64,000 bases of DNA from Moniliophthora roreri (Eukaryota; Basidiomycota; Agaricomycetes; Agaricales; Marasmiaceae), in NCBI GenBank assembly GCA_001466705.2, contig LATX02000112.1, forward strand, positions 496,001 to 560,000, given 5' to 3'. Each line of letters opens with the position of its first letter. The stretch's first letter is position 1. The position numbers were made by a program, and so were the translations under genes. Positions 46,801 through 58,826 of the stretch are shown piece after piece. The notes beneath the pieces were generated by a model. The model had not been told where the DNA came from and ran no database searches. It worked only from the letters and a program-made list of their open reading frames with translations.

Positions 46801-48097
46801 TTCCCTGAGACTGCAGATGATGGATACATCAGGAATCTCTTCGGAAAGGTGCGGTTGTGTTTTACTTGTTTGGACTTGCACGAGGATTAACGCCGCTTAA
46901 AGTACGGAACTATCTTCGATGTCCGCTGGCCCAGCAAGAAATTCAAGAATACAAGACGCTTCTGTTACCTTCAGTACACGTCTCCTGTGAGCCGTCCCTT
47001 CTCCCATCAATTCCGATACCTTCGCCTCACTCTACATTAGGATGCCGCTCAGCGCTCGCTTGAGTTACATCAGCGTGAGCTGGAACCTGGCCTTCAATTA
47101 AACGTGTTTATCTCAAATCCTGAACGGAAGAAGGAGAGGACAGATCAAGACGCTAATGACAGAGAGATATATGTTACTGGGCTCAACAAGTCCACAACGA
47201 AGACTGATCTCGAAAATCTCTTCCGGCAGGTGAAAACGAACCCCACTTGCAGTACATAAATGCCACTGACGTCGTTCATAGTATGGCTCAGTCAAAGAAG
47301 TTCGGTTGGCTACTGAAGAGAACGGCGTCTCCAAAGGCTACGCCTTTGTTGAGTTTGAAGATGTTGTGAGTCGACGATCTACCCCTCGTCATGACTTCCT
47401 CTTGATACCTTTGTTTAGAAAGACGCACACGCTGCCTTGGAAGCCAATAACCAAGAACTTCGGAACAGACGCATTGCTGTTACTTTCGCAGACTCCCGTG
47501 CAAAAGCCCGGAATGCGTATGTTCTACATTCTGAAGTCGGTGCTCAGACGTTCATCCTTCTCCCAGTAAATTCAACAAAGATACGGGTCTCGGTCGTAAA
47601 GCCGAAATGAAAAGCCGGACTCTCCGAATTCGCAATTTGCCGCCTGGCACTCAGGAAGGTCTTCTTCAACAAGTCATCGAGAAAGTGGCCGAGGTGAAGA
47701 GACTAGAGGTCTTTACCGACCTTAACGAAGCTGTCGTCGAATTCACTGGTGCAGCCGTAAGAACCAGTGGTTGTCTGGTTCTCAATACTGACTAAATGCA
47801 TAGGAAGCAGGCAAATTGCTGCTAAGGACCGAGCCCTTCGTTTTTAATGGGAATGAGCTGAAATTTTCAGAAGAAGCGATGTCAAATCACTCTACACGGA
47901 CAGGTGTTACTGCTGGTTTTGTCCCCAGGGTAGCGGTCTCGAGGCCTAAAGCTGGTCTAGGGCAAAAACGAAAACCAGTAGCACCAATATTTCAGGGTGC
48001 CCAGGCCACTGGTAGCCAAACACAATCTTCAAAAACCACTGCATCCTCGGGAGGAAAGGGGCAAGATGACTTCCGTAAGATGCTTGGTGGAAAGTAA
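43863..48097 (+). CDS. PRP24: SART3/Prp24 U4/U6 snRNP recycling factor
   Basis: A gene of many short exons coding for about 1,000 residues. Prp24/SART3 anneals U4 to U6 snRNA after splicing. From the N-terminus: HAT helical repeats (residues about 1-550; e.g. SGEVWARYIRLL, SYLVWTLYTEALI, WPEAIWEAWLGFEH), a Gln/Ala-rich helix and KRHAEDD/KRVRK basic patch. Four RRM-like domains follow (TVFVSDL near 46460, TLYITNFP near 46785, IYVTGLN near 47168, TLRIRNLP near 47622). The C-terminal Lsm-binding motif DDFRKMLGGK closes the protein. The start MDEAQALEAFTN fits the first HAT. Combining SART3-like HAT repeats with four RRMs unites the features of metazoan SART3 (two RRMs) and yeast Prp24 (four). 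Convergent with GRASP. Confidence 0.9.
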
Positions 48098-48412
48098 CCG
48101 TGCCACTTCTCCCGTTGCTATCTGCTTTGTTACTTCTTCTCACATCAATGTACTTGTGATATCGGTCTTTTGGTGCATGCGTATGAGTCGTTTGGAGTTG
48201 ATACTACAAGTCCAATTCCCTTGATGCGGAACTCAGAGTTATGCCACAGGCTCATTAACGGCGTCCGTATGAACCATGCGCACCTGCGAAAAAGACGCCC
48301 GAACCCGACCCCGACTCTGTACCTTAATTGAGGTAGTTCAGGGTCGTCAAACCCCAAGAGATTCAGTCAATTTGGTCGTTGATTTTGCGCTTCTGTACGG
48401 ACGCTTTCCAGC

Positions 48413-48572
48413 TATTCCAATAATCGAAAAAAAGTTTAGATGAGTCACCATTCCCACACACCCTAACTACCGTACAGGGTCCACTTGCCACGCAAATGAT
48501 ACCCTGTTAAAGCGTGTGGGAACGCTGACTCATCTAAACTTTTTTTTGAGAGTGCCTACGATTATTGGAATA
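48413..48572. mobile_element. Short inverted-repeat element (MITE)
   Basis: A 160-bp palindromic element. The ends TATTCCAATAATCG and CGATTATTGGAATA are perfect inverses, and inside them an A7/T8 tract with GTTTAGATGAGTCA and the inverse TGACTCATCTAAAC continues the pairing, then TTCCCACAC/GTGTGGGAA. If the flanking TA on both sides is the target duplication, it would suit a Tc1/mariner-type MITE. No coding capacity. Confidence 0.7.
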
Positions 48573-48714
48573 ATAATCAGGGGGTAAGGGCCGTTCCGGC
48601 AGCACCCGCTACCTCTATGTGCTCAGATAGGTGTACCCTTATTTGAATCTTAGTCCTGTTTCTGTTACTACTAGTTCCACGACCCTCAAAAATATGCGGC
48701 AGTAGATGAGCAGT

Positions 48715-48736
48715 GGGCGCTACCACTCTAGCGCCC
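48715..48736. repeat. Perfect hairpin
   Basis: GGGCGCTA and TAGCGCCC form an 8-bp stem around a CCACTC loop. No poly-T follows and no function is known. Confidence 0.5.
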
Positions 48737-49136
48737 AACGTGGGGACATCTGGACCAGAGCAAAGCTGACAAATCATGAATTAAGCACACGACTTTTGCT
48801 ATCTAGACCCTGAAGCTGACGGTAAAGTTCAGGAATGCATACTATTATTTCAAGGAGACGACCTTGGAGCATGATATTACTTTTACGGAACCTCATTCGG
48901 TAGCTTTCTGAGGAGCACAAACCTAGAAACGGGTATATCGGATTGTTTCATTCTACGCTGGTCAGGCTCCCATGAGAGGCTGCCTCCAGCACACCCTCAT
49001 CATCACTTCCCTCCGAAACGCTGGCAGTATCTACAGGCATTGTTCTCGATGTATTTCTGCTTCCCGGCGTTGATTCATAGCGAGAAAATGAGAAAGTTGG
49101 AGAGCGAGTACCTTATCGCATAGATCAGCAAAAAGA

Positions 49137-50436
49137 CTATGATTTATATGATGAATCCATAGTGGTACCAAGAATATTGCGAGACAAGTGCGAGTTTGGC
49201 ATTAACGGCTGGCTGGGAGGCGTTCTACGAGGGGTGGAGTCTTGGGCATAGAAAGACTGCTGCTCTGGGGAGCGCCTTTTCTTATCTACGGGTGTCTGGG
49301 CACCGTCCTCTTCCATGATTGGAGAGGGTGCCTCGTGCTCTGCGTGAGGTATAGACGCATCATACATGAATTGTGCCTCCCTCGATTCTTGGTTCCATTG
49401 CTCTTGTTCCTGCCTTCGCCACTCTGCCAGCTGTGATGGACTATACTCCGATTCGGCGTGAACGTCGGCGGGAACGAAAAGTTCCTGCTCTTCAAGGTCA
49501 TCTGCAAGTTCAGGTGGTGTGCTTCCAGGAATACGATCGGTGTTTTGGGGTGGTATACGATGTAGAAGGCCATAACTGACGTCGAAAATGAGTCTGGGTA
49601 CACGAGGAGAAAGCGAGTGTGCGTACCCAAATACACAGCCAAGCAGACCCTCACCACCCCAGTGTCTATTAGGGACCAACACAACTTCTCGCAACGCGCT
49701 GTAGATTTGTACTAAGCCACTTTGTACGGATGCACCGATGGAGCACGTACTCAAAGTCATAAGAGTAGACGTATACTCTAAGAGGTTTGTCAACGTGCTA
49801 AAAAGGGACTGTTGTTCAGTAGCAGTTCAATCTCACAGATCGCAGTTTGAAACTCACCGCCTCCACCAAGTCGTAAAAATCGTTCTCTGCACTAAGGACA
49901 CCACCAGACCACCCAGTAATATAGTCACCGTACGGAACCAACCCTGCACTTTCAGCAGGACTGCCCTCCATCACGTCCAAGACATGCCATACATTGTCCA
50001 AAGCAAATTCTGGCTCGCATATTCGCATGCTGAGGCCCAATAGCGAAGGCTGACGTGTTGGGTCGAGTTCCTGACCTCTAGGGCTCAGTAATTGTGACCA
50101 TTCTCTCGAGGGTACTATTGGAACGACTGAAGGGAAACAACTTGATTGGCATGTTGAATATATCGATTCTACAGCCCACATACCTCGCGTCTCTTGACTT
50201 TTACTGTTCCACACCAACAAGTTCAGCACACGCCCTTCATGATTTTCTACAATCTTTTCTAGTTCTGAAGCACTGATGTTACTGTTAGACGACAGCGAAT
50301 CGCCTTCAAATCCTACGATAAAGTCGAAAAAAGGTTCAATTGCTGCTTGGGAAGCTGGAGATGATGGCGTGACTCGGAGAACATGCAACGCATGCGATGG
50401 TGGATGTGCCTGAGAAGTAGATTGCCCTGCGCCCAT
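49137..50436 (-). CDS. GRH1: GRASP-family Golgi reassembly-stacking protein (Grh1)
   Basis: Several exons code for about 380 residues. GRASP proteins are peripheral Golgi/ER-exit-site proteins that tether membranes through PDZ-like domains; in fungi they also serve unconventional secretion. The protein starts MGAGQS, with Gly-2 available for myristoylation as in animal GRASPs (yeast Grh1 is acetylated instead). The first PDZ has HVLRVTPSSPASQAAIEPFFDFIVG; the second has WHVLDVMEGSPAESAGLVPYGDYITGW, then DKPLRVYVYSYDF joined over an intron (GTACGT...CTACAG) to ALREVVLVPNRHWGGEGLLG. The C-terminal SPR region is Glu/Gln/Pro-rich and disordered. Convergent with PRP24. Confidence 0.93.
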
Positions 50437-52462
50437 GACGATGGAGTGAAGAAAGCGACGTGGAAACGGGAACGCGTGGTGATGAGCCTACAACCGTAAC
50501 GACCGTCGGGTGCAGTCACCCAAGTGTTAGTGATTTTTGCCACGTGTACGTAGTGTGGCGGCTGCCCTCAATCACAGACCCAAATCCTGTAGACGCCGTT
50601 TTCGAGGGATGGAATACCGAGCAGGAAGACCTAAGACAGGCAGAGCATTCTACCGGTTTCCCTACACTAATAGTGAATCCTTCACTATTGATCTCCAGAT
50701 CATTTCTCTGGCTTTCTGCCATCGACAATATGTTCGATCCAACTTATTGACACCGAAAGACGAAAATGATCTAATCATTTAGTGTAGTGTATCGTACCAA
50801 CAAACTGCTACTACAAACAGTGCACTCGATAGTTTGCACACCGCCGCGGTGGTAGTAATGAGCCAACGACAGGCGACAAGAATTGGACATCGACATGTCG
50901 AAGGAGGCCATCTGGTGGGTAAAAGACTCGGCAGTGATCTCATACAGAAGAAGAAACAGACTCTCCGATTTACGTTTTCGACACAAAGATCCAGTTCTTG
51001 GGTTTTCTGTTCCTGAACGAGTCAATATCGGAAACTGCGAGGGGTCGCTCCCGTCGCAACCTCTGGAGGATTCATTGATACATTTCAATAATTACGGTCG
51101 CAATCCTGCATAGACCTGCGTCAGCGTATGCACATGAGAGAAAAGATCCAAAAGGCGTATCGTGAATACAGAACATAGGAGGCAAACCCTAAGACTACGA
51201 GAATCCGCGGGCCAGGGGTCGATAACTTCCCTCAAACATATGAGAATCGTAGACGTTCCAAGATAGTTCCGAGAAACAGCCGGAGTTCAGTAGTCATGAG
51301 GTAGAAATCATCGCGCTGCTTCTCTAATTGGCAGCCGATTGTATCACGACGATGAATCTTGAACGACCAATGACGGTCCGCCGAAAGTGGGAATTCTTGG
51401 GGCGTTGTATTAAGCGGCGTATTGCACCTCATGTCCTGGTCAGTGGTGCTCTTCTGATCGCATTGGGTATGATTTGAACGAACCTTATACGTTCTCAAGA
51501 TGTTGCGATGAATCTGTCCAGGAAGGACCGCTGAGCGCTCTAAAGGCCTGAGGGTTGGCGAGAATGAAGGTTTGTATGCACGGTAGCTTCAAGTCAGAGT
51601 ATGAGTACGATCATCGCATCCCTTTTCCGAGACTTCAAACTTAGCCCGTTGCGAGGTGATAATTAGTTAATCCACAGACTTTTGTCCATCGCGCTACCTT
51701 TCATAGATGAAAGATTGTGATACCTCCAAGGGCCTGGGCAGAAATCATCATTTCATTTCTGTTTGCCTTCCAGAGATCAAGAATAGGTCAACGACTCAGT
51801 CTGGAAACGGGAAACATCATTGACGTACTGGCTACTAGGAGTACACAGCGGTCCGTTCTGAACTACCGTTCCGCCTGTCTAGAACTTGCGTAAGATGATG
51901 AAACACACATTTGTTGTGCTTACCTCCAAGATGAGCCGGCTCGTACAACTGTATACAAGTTTAGGGATCGAGTTACGTCCTTGTAGAAACCCGGGATGAA
52001 GAGAACCGCGTATGCCAGTGTGTATAGCTGAGAATTCCTGGAAGTTTAGACAGATCGCCACAAACAAACATGGGCCACCCATGAGTTCGCAGCTTGAGCC
52101 GAATAGATTGCAAGTTGCCAATGGATTCATGAGTTCCGTAATGTATATGCCCAGCTGATGCTCAGGTACAAGGTTCTTCCAGGGTACATATCGATCCTAC
52201 AGTAGAATTACGGTCCCCAATCCAGTCTTCGGACGAAGGAGAAAATTAGCACGGTGGTTTGAGAACAAGTCGGGGAACTCCGTGACAACGTGTGACGTAA
52301 TTGCGACCCGTGACCAGGCAAATTTCGAGGCTCGTCAACCGCGTTGTGTATCTCAGCGTAGCATCCGGTGAAGGAGAGATTTTGACTCGCGGCATGCGGT
52401 ATGCTTCATTTTGACTCGTTCTCTATGGCTACTCATGGACAAAGTCCTACAGTTAACAACTT
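50437..52462. other. 2-kb intergenic region, no recognised gene
   Basis: Contains short open frames on the plus strand (to 50750, and about 50898-51113) and minus strand (51232-51498, 51879-52130) without ATG-supported starts or family motifs. A small palindrome AATAGTGAATCCTTCACTATT lies near 50670-50690. Upstream region of GRASP and of the PPR-like gene. Confidence 0.4.
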
Positions 52463-54817
52463 ATGTTACAGTGTCGCTCTCTACTCAACCAAGTGTGCTA
52501 TTCGACGCCTAATCTCACTCCGTTATTCACCTATAGAAGCGTATCGACCGCCGTGAAATACCATGCCCCAGCATCCAGACTCTCCTTTCAAAGACAGCAA
52601 ACGAGAATCAGTTCAAACGCCACCGTTGAGACACCACTCCATCTGGCATCTAACATGCCAGCGGTGCTCAAGTCTCGCCTTGCGTCTGAAGATGACACGC
52701 GAGCTTTGGACACATGCCCACCAGCCAGGGGAAACGTAGGGACACCTATAAAACGCGAAGGTGAAAGACAGGATGCAAATTCCGCCGGTCACTATTATCG
52801 TTGTTTCGCAACGGCAGCGGATGAAGGAAATGATTCCGCTATGAATGTGCTTGTAAAGGACATGCTGTGCAAATTCCGTGGCTCGGAGAAGGAGAAGAGG
52901 GAATTCGTCAGCTGGGCCTTGTTCAACGCCGACTTTGCTCGCTTTCGCGGACAAACAGTACTTGACATGCTCAATTTCCTGGAGAGGAGCTCGGGAGTAC
53001 GGAATCTGTCACCCCAGGATTTCAAGTACCTCGCTATCCAGATCTCCACACGACTACACCCTAGCGCAGCAGATCAGGCTCTCGTGAACGTGATATTCAT
53101 GCCTGTTCTCTCCGAGCTCCAGAAGGTTGGTGTAGTTCCTGGCGGAGGGTATGGCGTCACACATTATCCTCCGCAGATAGTGTACCTCGCTTTCGCCCTG
53201 TTATCCAAATTACTGGCCGTGGACGACCACGAAAAGGCCCTTCAGTTGTTCCGTCTCCTATTCGAGAGATCGTATATTCCCCCGGAATCAGTACAAGCCA
53301 CTCCCACCTCATCTCAAAATTTCAAACTCATCATGTCTTTGACGGCTGCTAGAGCATGCATCCATTGGGGATATCGTACATTCGCTCACCGATTAATAAT
53401 CGGGATACTACCATCAGGCCCTGATACCCAGCAATCCCCTGCTGGTTCTGAAGCAACCAGTCTTGCCACCGACTTCCTTTACTCTACCTTAACATCCCCG
53501 CGGCGCCCAGAGTTCTCCTCATGCATCGATTTAATCATTAGACTACACCCAGTTTCTCCGGTCGAAAATGGCATCATACGAACAGCATATGCATGCGCTG
53601 CCCAGCATAATTATGCCCATGATGCCACCCGGTTGTATGCTTTTACTCGACAGCTTGACGACGGCACAAAGCAGCTTTATCCGGCACCTCAGAACGATCA
53701 ACTCCTATGGCTACTAAAGTATATGGCGGCCGAGCGAGGCTTAACTCACCTTGCTCGAACACTTGTCACAGAAGTGACCGAGCAGGCTATCTTCCTTCCA
53801 GTTCGACTTCGAGCAGACTTCATTGCCACGGTCGCCTCCCAAGGTTTTGCTACCTGTGCACGGAAACTTTGGGAACGTTATTCGACTGGTAAAGACCGAC
53901 AGACTATTGTCGGTTCGGCCGCCGTCATGGTCCGGATGATGAGCCTCTTCAGCTCCCTCATACGGCAGAAAGAGGAAGCTCTTGTTGAGCTTGAGCAACG
54001 TCACTCCGGGGCGGCGTTCCTGGACAATCAAGACGACCGGGTCCTTGAAGAACGGATTTCAGATTTGGTCCGGTTCGTCGACAAGGTCCTGTCTGAATTC
54101 GTTCGGAGTCACGAGCCGCTGGAAAGCGCACAGCACGAGAACTTGACGTCCCTGGCAAGAGCGTATTTCATCATGGGGGATGTCAACAAAGGTTTCGACG
54201 TGTTCAAGATCATACTGGACCGTAAAGAGGTCCCGGATCTCTACGATATCAATACCGCTCTAACGTCGCTGGCAGAACGCCATCCCCGCAGCGCGGCCAG
54301 GATAGCGGAGCGTATGATTGAACGGGGCCTTAAGCCAGATTCTGTAACTGTCGGGACGGTCGTGCATCATGCTCTATTGCGCAAGGACCTCGAACTGGTC
54401 CAGGACGTTGTCACTCAGGGCAGCAATTCCTGGGGGGTCAATTTCGACATGAAGACCATCTCCTCACTACTCCGTGCAAGTGTCGGAAAAGACTTTGATG
54501 TGTTTGGTGGATCGGTTCGATCAAGGCTGGAGGAAGCTTTTGACATCATCACTTCGTTACGTGGTCCGAATGCTAGCATTGTCTCCTCTCCCCAGATGGG
54601 CAAATACATGGTTTACGAATCATTACGAGCTCGTGAATTCGAGATAGCCTTCAAATTCTGGAATGCGCTGTTGAGAGGCAATGCGCAATGGAGCGACGAG
54701 GAGCAGGTGTTCATACGACGCCAGATTGCGAAGGGTATTCGGAAACAGGGAAAGAGCGCGAAACAAAACCTTCGTTGGATGCTTCGGCAACTGCGAGAAC
54801 CGCCAAAAGGAACATAG
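52463..54817 (+). CDS. Large PPR-like mitochondrial protein
   Basis: Single uninterrupted exon of 784 residues, unusual among the intron-rich neighbours. The N-terminus (MLQCRSLLNQVCYSTPNLTP, with many Arg, Ser and no acids for 60 residues) looks like a mitochondrial presequence. The rest is helical: pairs of about 35 residues such as AFALLSKLLAVDDHEKALQL, ARAYFIMGDVNKGFDVFKII and AERMIERGLKPDSVTVGTVV resemble degenerate pentatricopeptide repeats. The C-terminus is basic (RRQIAKGIRKQGKSAKQNLR). PPR proteins bind organellar RNA and act in its stability or translation; the target here is unknown. Similar single-exon proteins are expected in other Agaricomycetes, but I have no named orthologue. 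Confidence 0.78.
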   Translation: MLQCRSLLNQVCYSTPNLTPLFTYRSVSTAVKYHAPASRLSFQRQQTRISSNATVETPLHLASNMPAVLKSRLASEDDTRALDTCPPARGNVGTPIKREGERQDANSAGHYYRCFATAADEGNDSAMNVLVKDMLCKFRGSEKEKREFVSWALFNADFARFRGQTVLDMLNFLERSSGVRNLSPQDFKYLAIQISTRLHPSAADQALVNVIFMPVLSELQKVGVVPGGGYGVTHYPPQIVYLAFALLSKLLAVDDHEKALQLFRLLFERSYIPPESVQATPTSSQNFKLIMSLTAARACIHWGYRTFAHRLIIGILPSGPDTQQSPAGSEATSLATDFLYSTLTSPRRPEFSSCIDLIIRLHPVSPVENGIIRTAYACAAQHNYAHDATRLYAFTRQLDDGTKQLYPAPQNDQLLWLLKYMAAERGLTHLARTLVTEVTEQAIFLPVRLRADFIATVASQGFATCARKLWERYSTGKDRQTIVGSAAVMVRMMSLFSSLIRQKEEALVELEQRHSGAAFLDNQDDRVLEERISDLVRFVDKVLSEFVRSHEPLESAQHENLTSLARAYFIMGDVNKGFDVFKIILDRKEVPDLYDINTALTSLAERHPRSAARIAERMIERGLKPDSVTVGTVVHHALLRKDLELVQDVVTQGSNSWGVNFDMKTISSLLRASVGKDFDVFGGSVRSRLEEAFDIITSLRGPNASIVSSPQMGKYMVYESLRAREFEIAFKFWNALLRGNAQWSDEEQVFIRRQIAKGIRKQGKSAKQNLRWMLRQLREPPKGT

Positions 54818-55264
54818 GGCTCGGCAAATCGTCCGCAAACTTGTGCAGACCAGGAACCCAGCTACCCGGAATAAGGACCGTGGAAGAGTATGGCCTACGT
54901 AAAATGGATGTTATTGACAATTATTAGGGCGCACAAAGAGAGCAACGGTTCACGTGGATTAGACTAGGATAGAGTGTTTGAGGCAGCCGATGTCCGCAAA
55001 TCGGATGCGGAAGCTTTGGAGAACATTGGGTTCATGAGTTGATGAGATCAGAGAATTAAATCAGTACATAGATGCATCTGGTGTGGGGTGTGGTCCGGGA
55101 ATAGACCGTACGAATACCTCAAAGTTGAGATGAACTCGTGACGTTGTGACCATGTTGAAATTTAGTTTCCCTCTGAGATTGGAGAGAAATTGGGTTTTGA
55201 TATAAAGCGCCGGGACGCGGGGCAAACTTTTGAAAAACGGCCAATTTCTGCCACCCTCATCACT
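54818..55264. other. Spacer between PPR-like gene and transcription factor
   Basis: 3' flank of the PPR-like gene and promoter of the Zn2Cys6 gene. Short minus frame 55061-55465 overlaps the next gene and is a shadow. Confidence 0.45.
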
Positions 55265-58245
55265 ATGCCTGCTGCTCGCGCAAAGAAAGAGTCCAGCTCC
55301 TCCAGCCCTCCGTCCGATGACTGCATTCTCAAAGAGAATGACCAGTCGAAATCCAAGCGAAAGTGAGATTCTTTCTTTATCCACTCTGTTACCCCTCCAA
55401 ATATGCCCGACGATTCTCCGTTTTATGGCGCTGTCTATCGCCGAGCATTCTTTTCTTGCGACCACATTGTTGAAAAAGAGTCGACATCGTTTTCTTCATT
55501 CATAGTCCCTTCATAACCCTTCATTTAAATGTCTTTTTTTCCTTCCCTTTTGTTGATGAAGAAATGTACTGACTAGGCCTTTTCGCTTCTCTAGGCGTCA
55601 ATCACAGAGTACGTCTCATGGCTTTCTCACTGTACCGCGCAGTCTAAACGCTTCCTTCCAGGTTGCGATGCATGCAGAGCGCGCAAAGTTCGATGTGCTC
55701 GGGAGAATCCTGAAGATCCGAAGCAGTCTTGCAAGCACTGTATCACTCTAGGCATTCCATGCACCTACGAGTATCAGCCCAAAAAGCGCGGCCCGCCAAA
55801 CCTGTAAGTATTTTTTTTTTTCTAACCTCCCTGGGCACTTACAACGTTTTAAATAAATCACACTAGATATCTTCGACGGTTACAAGAAGCTGCCGCCGCT
55901 GCGGCTGCATCTCAAACTGAATCGCCCAATGATGCTGAAAATTCCACATCACCCGTGTCAACCATCGCCAGTCCCACGCAAAACATGGTGTCACCACCCT
56001 TGGGACCAAAAAGCCCACCAAATTTCATGGATACATCAATGAAATCTGTGCCATCCATCCCGTCTATCCCTTCGATACCCTCTATTCCCATACCACCATC
56101 CCGATATCCGATTGCTGCAGATTCGTACCATCCACACTATTCATCAGGCAACTCCCTACCTTCTCCACCGTTCTCATCGCGCGGAGACAGTAATAGTCTG
56201 ATTTCTCAGTCTCCAAAGTCTGAGGAACCACTTTCTGCCTATTCCCCGTCAGAATCTTTCAACACATATCCCCCGTACAACAATTGGTCATACAAGCAAA
56301 ACCATGTTGTCCCACCTCCCTCAACTATCCCTCCACTTTCCTATTATTATCGACCTCACAGGCTGGAAGAAATTGCACCACGCGATACAATTTCGCTTAT
56401 CATCGCTCTGTTCTTTGACTTCGTATACCCGCTCACACCATGTGTACACAAACCTTCATTTATGGCTGACCTTCACGCACGGCGTGAAGAACGAGATCCG
56501 CTCTTCTTTGCTCTTGTCATGTCCACTGTTGCTTCGACTTTGGTTCAGGTCCCGCGATCGTACTTGCCCTTGGAGCGTCCGGTGGTGCGAAAGTTGGCTC
56601 AGGTAGACTATATTTCCGTAGGCCTTGCTGACTTGAGACTTACAATTTTGTTGAAAGACATGTCATGAAGCCAGCCGGCACATAACCGTGGCATCTTATG
56701 ACCCACCGACATCAATGCATGTGGTCGTTCGTTACTTGTTCGTGATTCATTGATATCATTTCATATTCCATGACTTATTCGGATTGACCTAGTGATTGCG
56801 TGTATCATTTCTGCGAGGGACATGATGCAACTCAACACGCAGCGTTTGGTGAGGCTGCTCACATAGCCGTTACGTTGCGGATGCACGAAGAATCCTCGTA
56901 TGAAGGCCTCGACCCCATCGAGTGCGAAGTAAGACGAAGAATATTCTGGCTACTTTTCGGAGGTCAGTTCCTTATTTCGACGTCATTCTTGATTAAGTTG
57001 ACTCAAGGTATCTTGCAGCGGACAAATCAATGTCAATTCTTCTTGGGCGGCCGATTTGTCTTCGAGATGAAGATTGCTCTGTTCATTTTCCAAAAGAACT
57101 CGATGACGAATAGTACGTTGCTCATGTCTCGGAGTAATTGTGGTTTTCTAACCCCGGTATTTTTCCTCTACCATAGCATCACACCCAGTGCTTATTTACC
57201 TCAACCACATGGCAAGACGGCCATTGTTTCCGGCTTGAACTACATTTCCAGGATATTCGCGCTACTGGGAGAGATCCTGGTTCGGATCCGGGTTGACAAG
57301 AGATCACCTCCGCAAGGCCAGTTTGCGACTGCGCGCCTGGAGGAAGTTCAGTCGCTTCATCAGAGGATAATGGGAGCATTGAGTCTTGCCCCAGAGCCTC
57401 TGTGCCTGAAGCGGAACAACGCACATACTTCGCCATCAAACCTCCCAGCCGAGTATGGCGGTGCTGGCTTCCGACAAGCAACATTCGCAGAAGTCAAGGA
57501 TTTCTTTGACAACCCGAACGCTTCAAGGGCGAACGCGCTCAATCCGTTCCTCGTCATGCAGGCTAACCTATACGTCACTCAGGTCTGTTTACGCCGCTGC
57601 CATTGGTCGACTTTATCTGATCTGCTTCTACTTTTAGCAACTGGTCCGTTTTGTGATCGAGCAGTATCGCGATGAGCTTATTCTATCGCTGCGGGGCAGC
57701 TTGGATGAGCAACAGGTCGCAGAGGACCGAGAAGCTGTTGCCAGCGATTTGCTCAACATCCTTCACAGGTAAGCAAACAACTCAACCCCGGATCTCCCCA
57801 TACTCAACTCGAAAAATTTTAACGCGCAGTATACCAATTCAGTCGATTGCGACAAACGGCCCTAGCTTGGTCAGCTGCCACCTTATTCTTTCGTTCGGGC
57901 ATTTCATTCTGATTGTTCTGTGATTTGTTCGCACAGGTCCATAAAGTTAGATTCGTAGCATCCACCCTCCTAGATGCTGTCCGTAAAGCGGAGATAGCTC
58001 CCGCATCCGCTGCTCGTGCTCATGCATTTTTGTGTAAGTCTCACATGCTCAGTTAATTGCAAGCGTCGTTTACCGTTCATACTACAGGGGATTTCCTCAG
58101 CATATTATCGGAAATCGAAAGGAACTATCTGTGAGTAGATCTACTACTTGATTGGGTACAGAGTTTAAACTAATCCACTAATGCCAGACTGGACGACGAT
58201 CGCGACGGAACGTCCAGCGGAGATGGAATGGCCATGGTGGGATGA
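55265..58245 (+). CDS. Zn2Cys6 fungal transcription factor
   Basis: A gene of about a dozen exons coding for roughly 750 residues. Start MPAARAKKESSSSSPP. The binuclear zinc cluster is CDACRARKVRC...CKHCITLGIPC with spacing C-x2-C-x6-C-x11-C-x2-C-x6-C, followed by a basic linker (KKRGPPNLYLRRLQEAAA), so it should bind CGG-type sites in the nucleus. A Ser/Pro-rich stretch contains a SIP tripeptide repeat (VPSIPSIPSIPSIPIPP near 56050). The fungal_trans regulatory region is visible in FFDFVYPLTPCVHKPSFMADL, EAAHIAVTLRMHEESSYEGL and EVRRRIFWLLFGADKSMSILLGRP. The C-terminus is short and acidic. Regulated pathway unknown; no metabolic cluster adjoins it. Confidence 0.9.
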
Positions 58246-58826
58246 AATTCCCTCAGATTCTTTATGTGGTATTTATTGCCCTATCTAAGTCGGTTGACGG
58301 GCACCACGTTCTCGCTACCGACTCGTGCTTTTTTATTTTTTCTCATTCTTCTCATACCACGATACCCTGCACTTTTTTAAAGTCCTTTAAGCTGTAGCTA
58401 TTTACTCAACCCTCTGCTGCTGTGACTTGTCGACAAGTCACCTCAAGTAAATATCAATGTATCAATGGAACGAAATATCACGATGTTTTCACGATTAGTT
58501 CTGATTCGTTTCTGATGTTCCAGCGAGTTTATTGGCGTTGGACAAACGGATGCACACGTAGAACTTCATCGGCGCTTCGGACGATTCCGAAAATAGCAAC
58601 CAACACGTGCACGCTCCCAATTGAGCGCGTCACAATCTTTGGTCGCGCCTTTCAACTTGAACTAAAACCTCCGGACTAGGACATCTACCTGCCAACTGCA
58701 ATATCACCTGTCCATCGCTCTATTACTGCCGGAAACCCTTCCTATTCGTCTCTTTGGCTTCTCTACAGCGAATTATCTTCAACTTCGCGAACTTGTTGCC
58801 AATTCTTCAACATTCCAAATATCGTC
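58246..58826. other. Spacer upstream of AOS1
   Basis: 3' flank of the transcription factor gene and AOS1 promoter. The plus frame 58422-58679 shows no family pattern. Confidence 0.45.

Larger units (their letters stand above)
48098..49136. other. Convergent intergenic region with MITE and hairpin
   Basis: No gene. It holds the 160-bp inverted-repeat element (48413-48572) and a perfect hairpin at 48715-48736. Confidence 0.45.

Noticed and set aside
50460..51113. Two plus frames upstream of GRASP
   Set aside because: Starts are GTG or TTG, no motif is seen, and no splice sites connect them into a longer protein.
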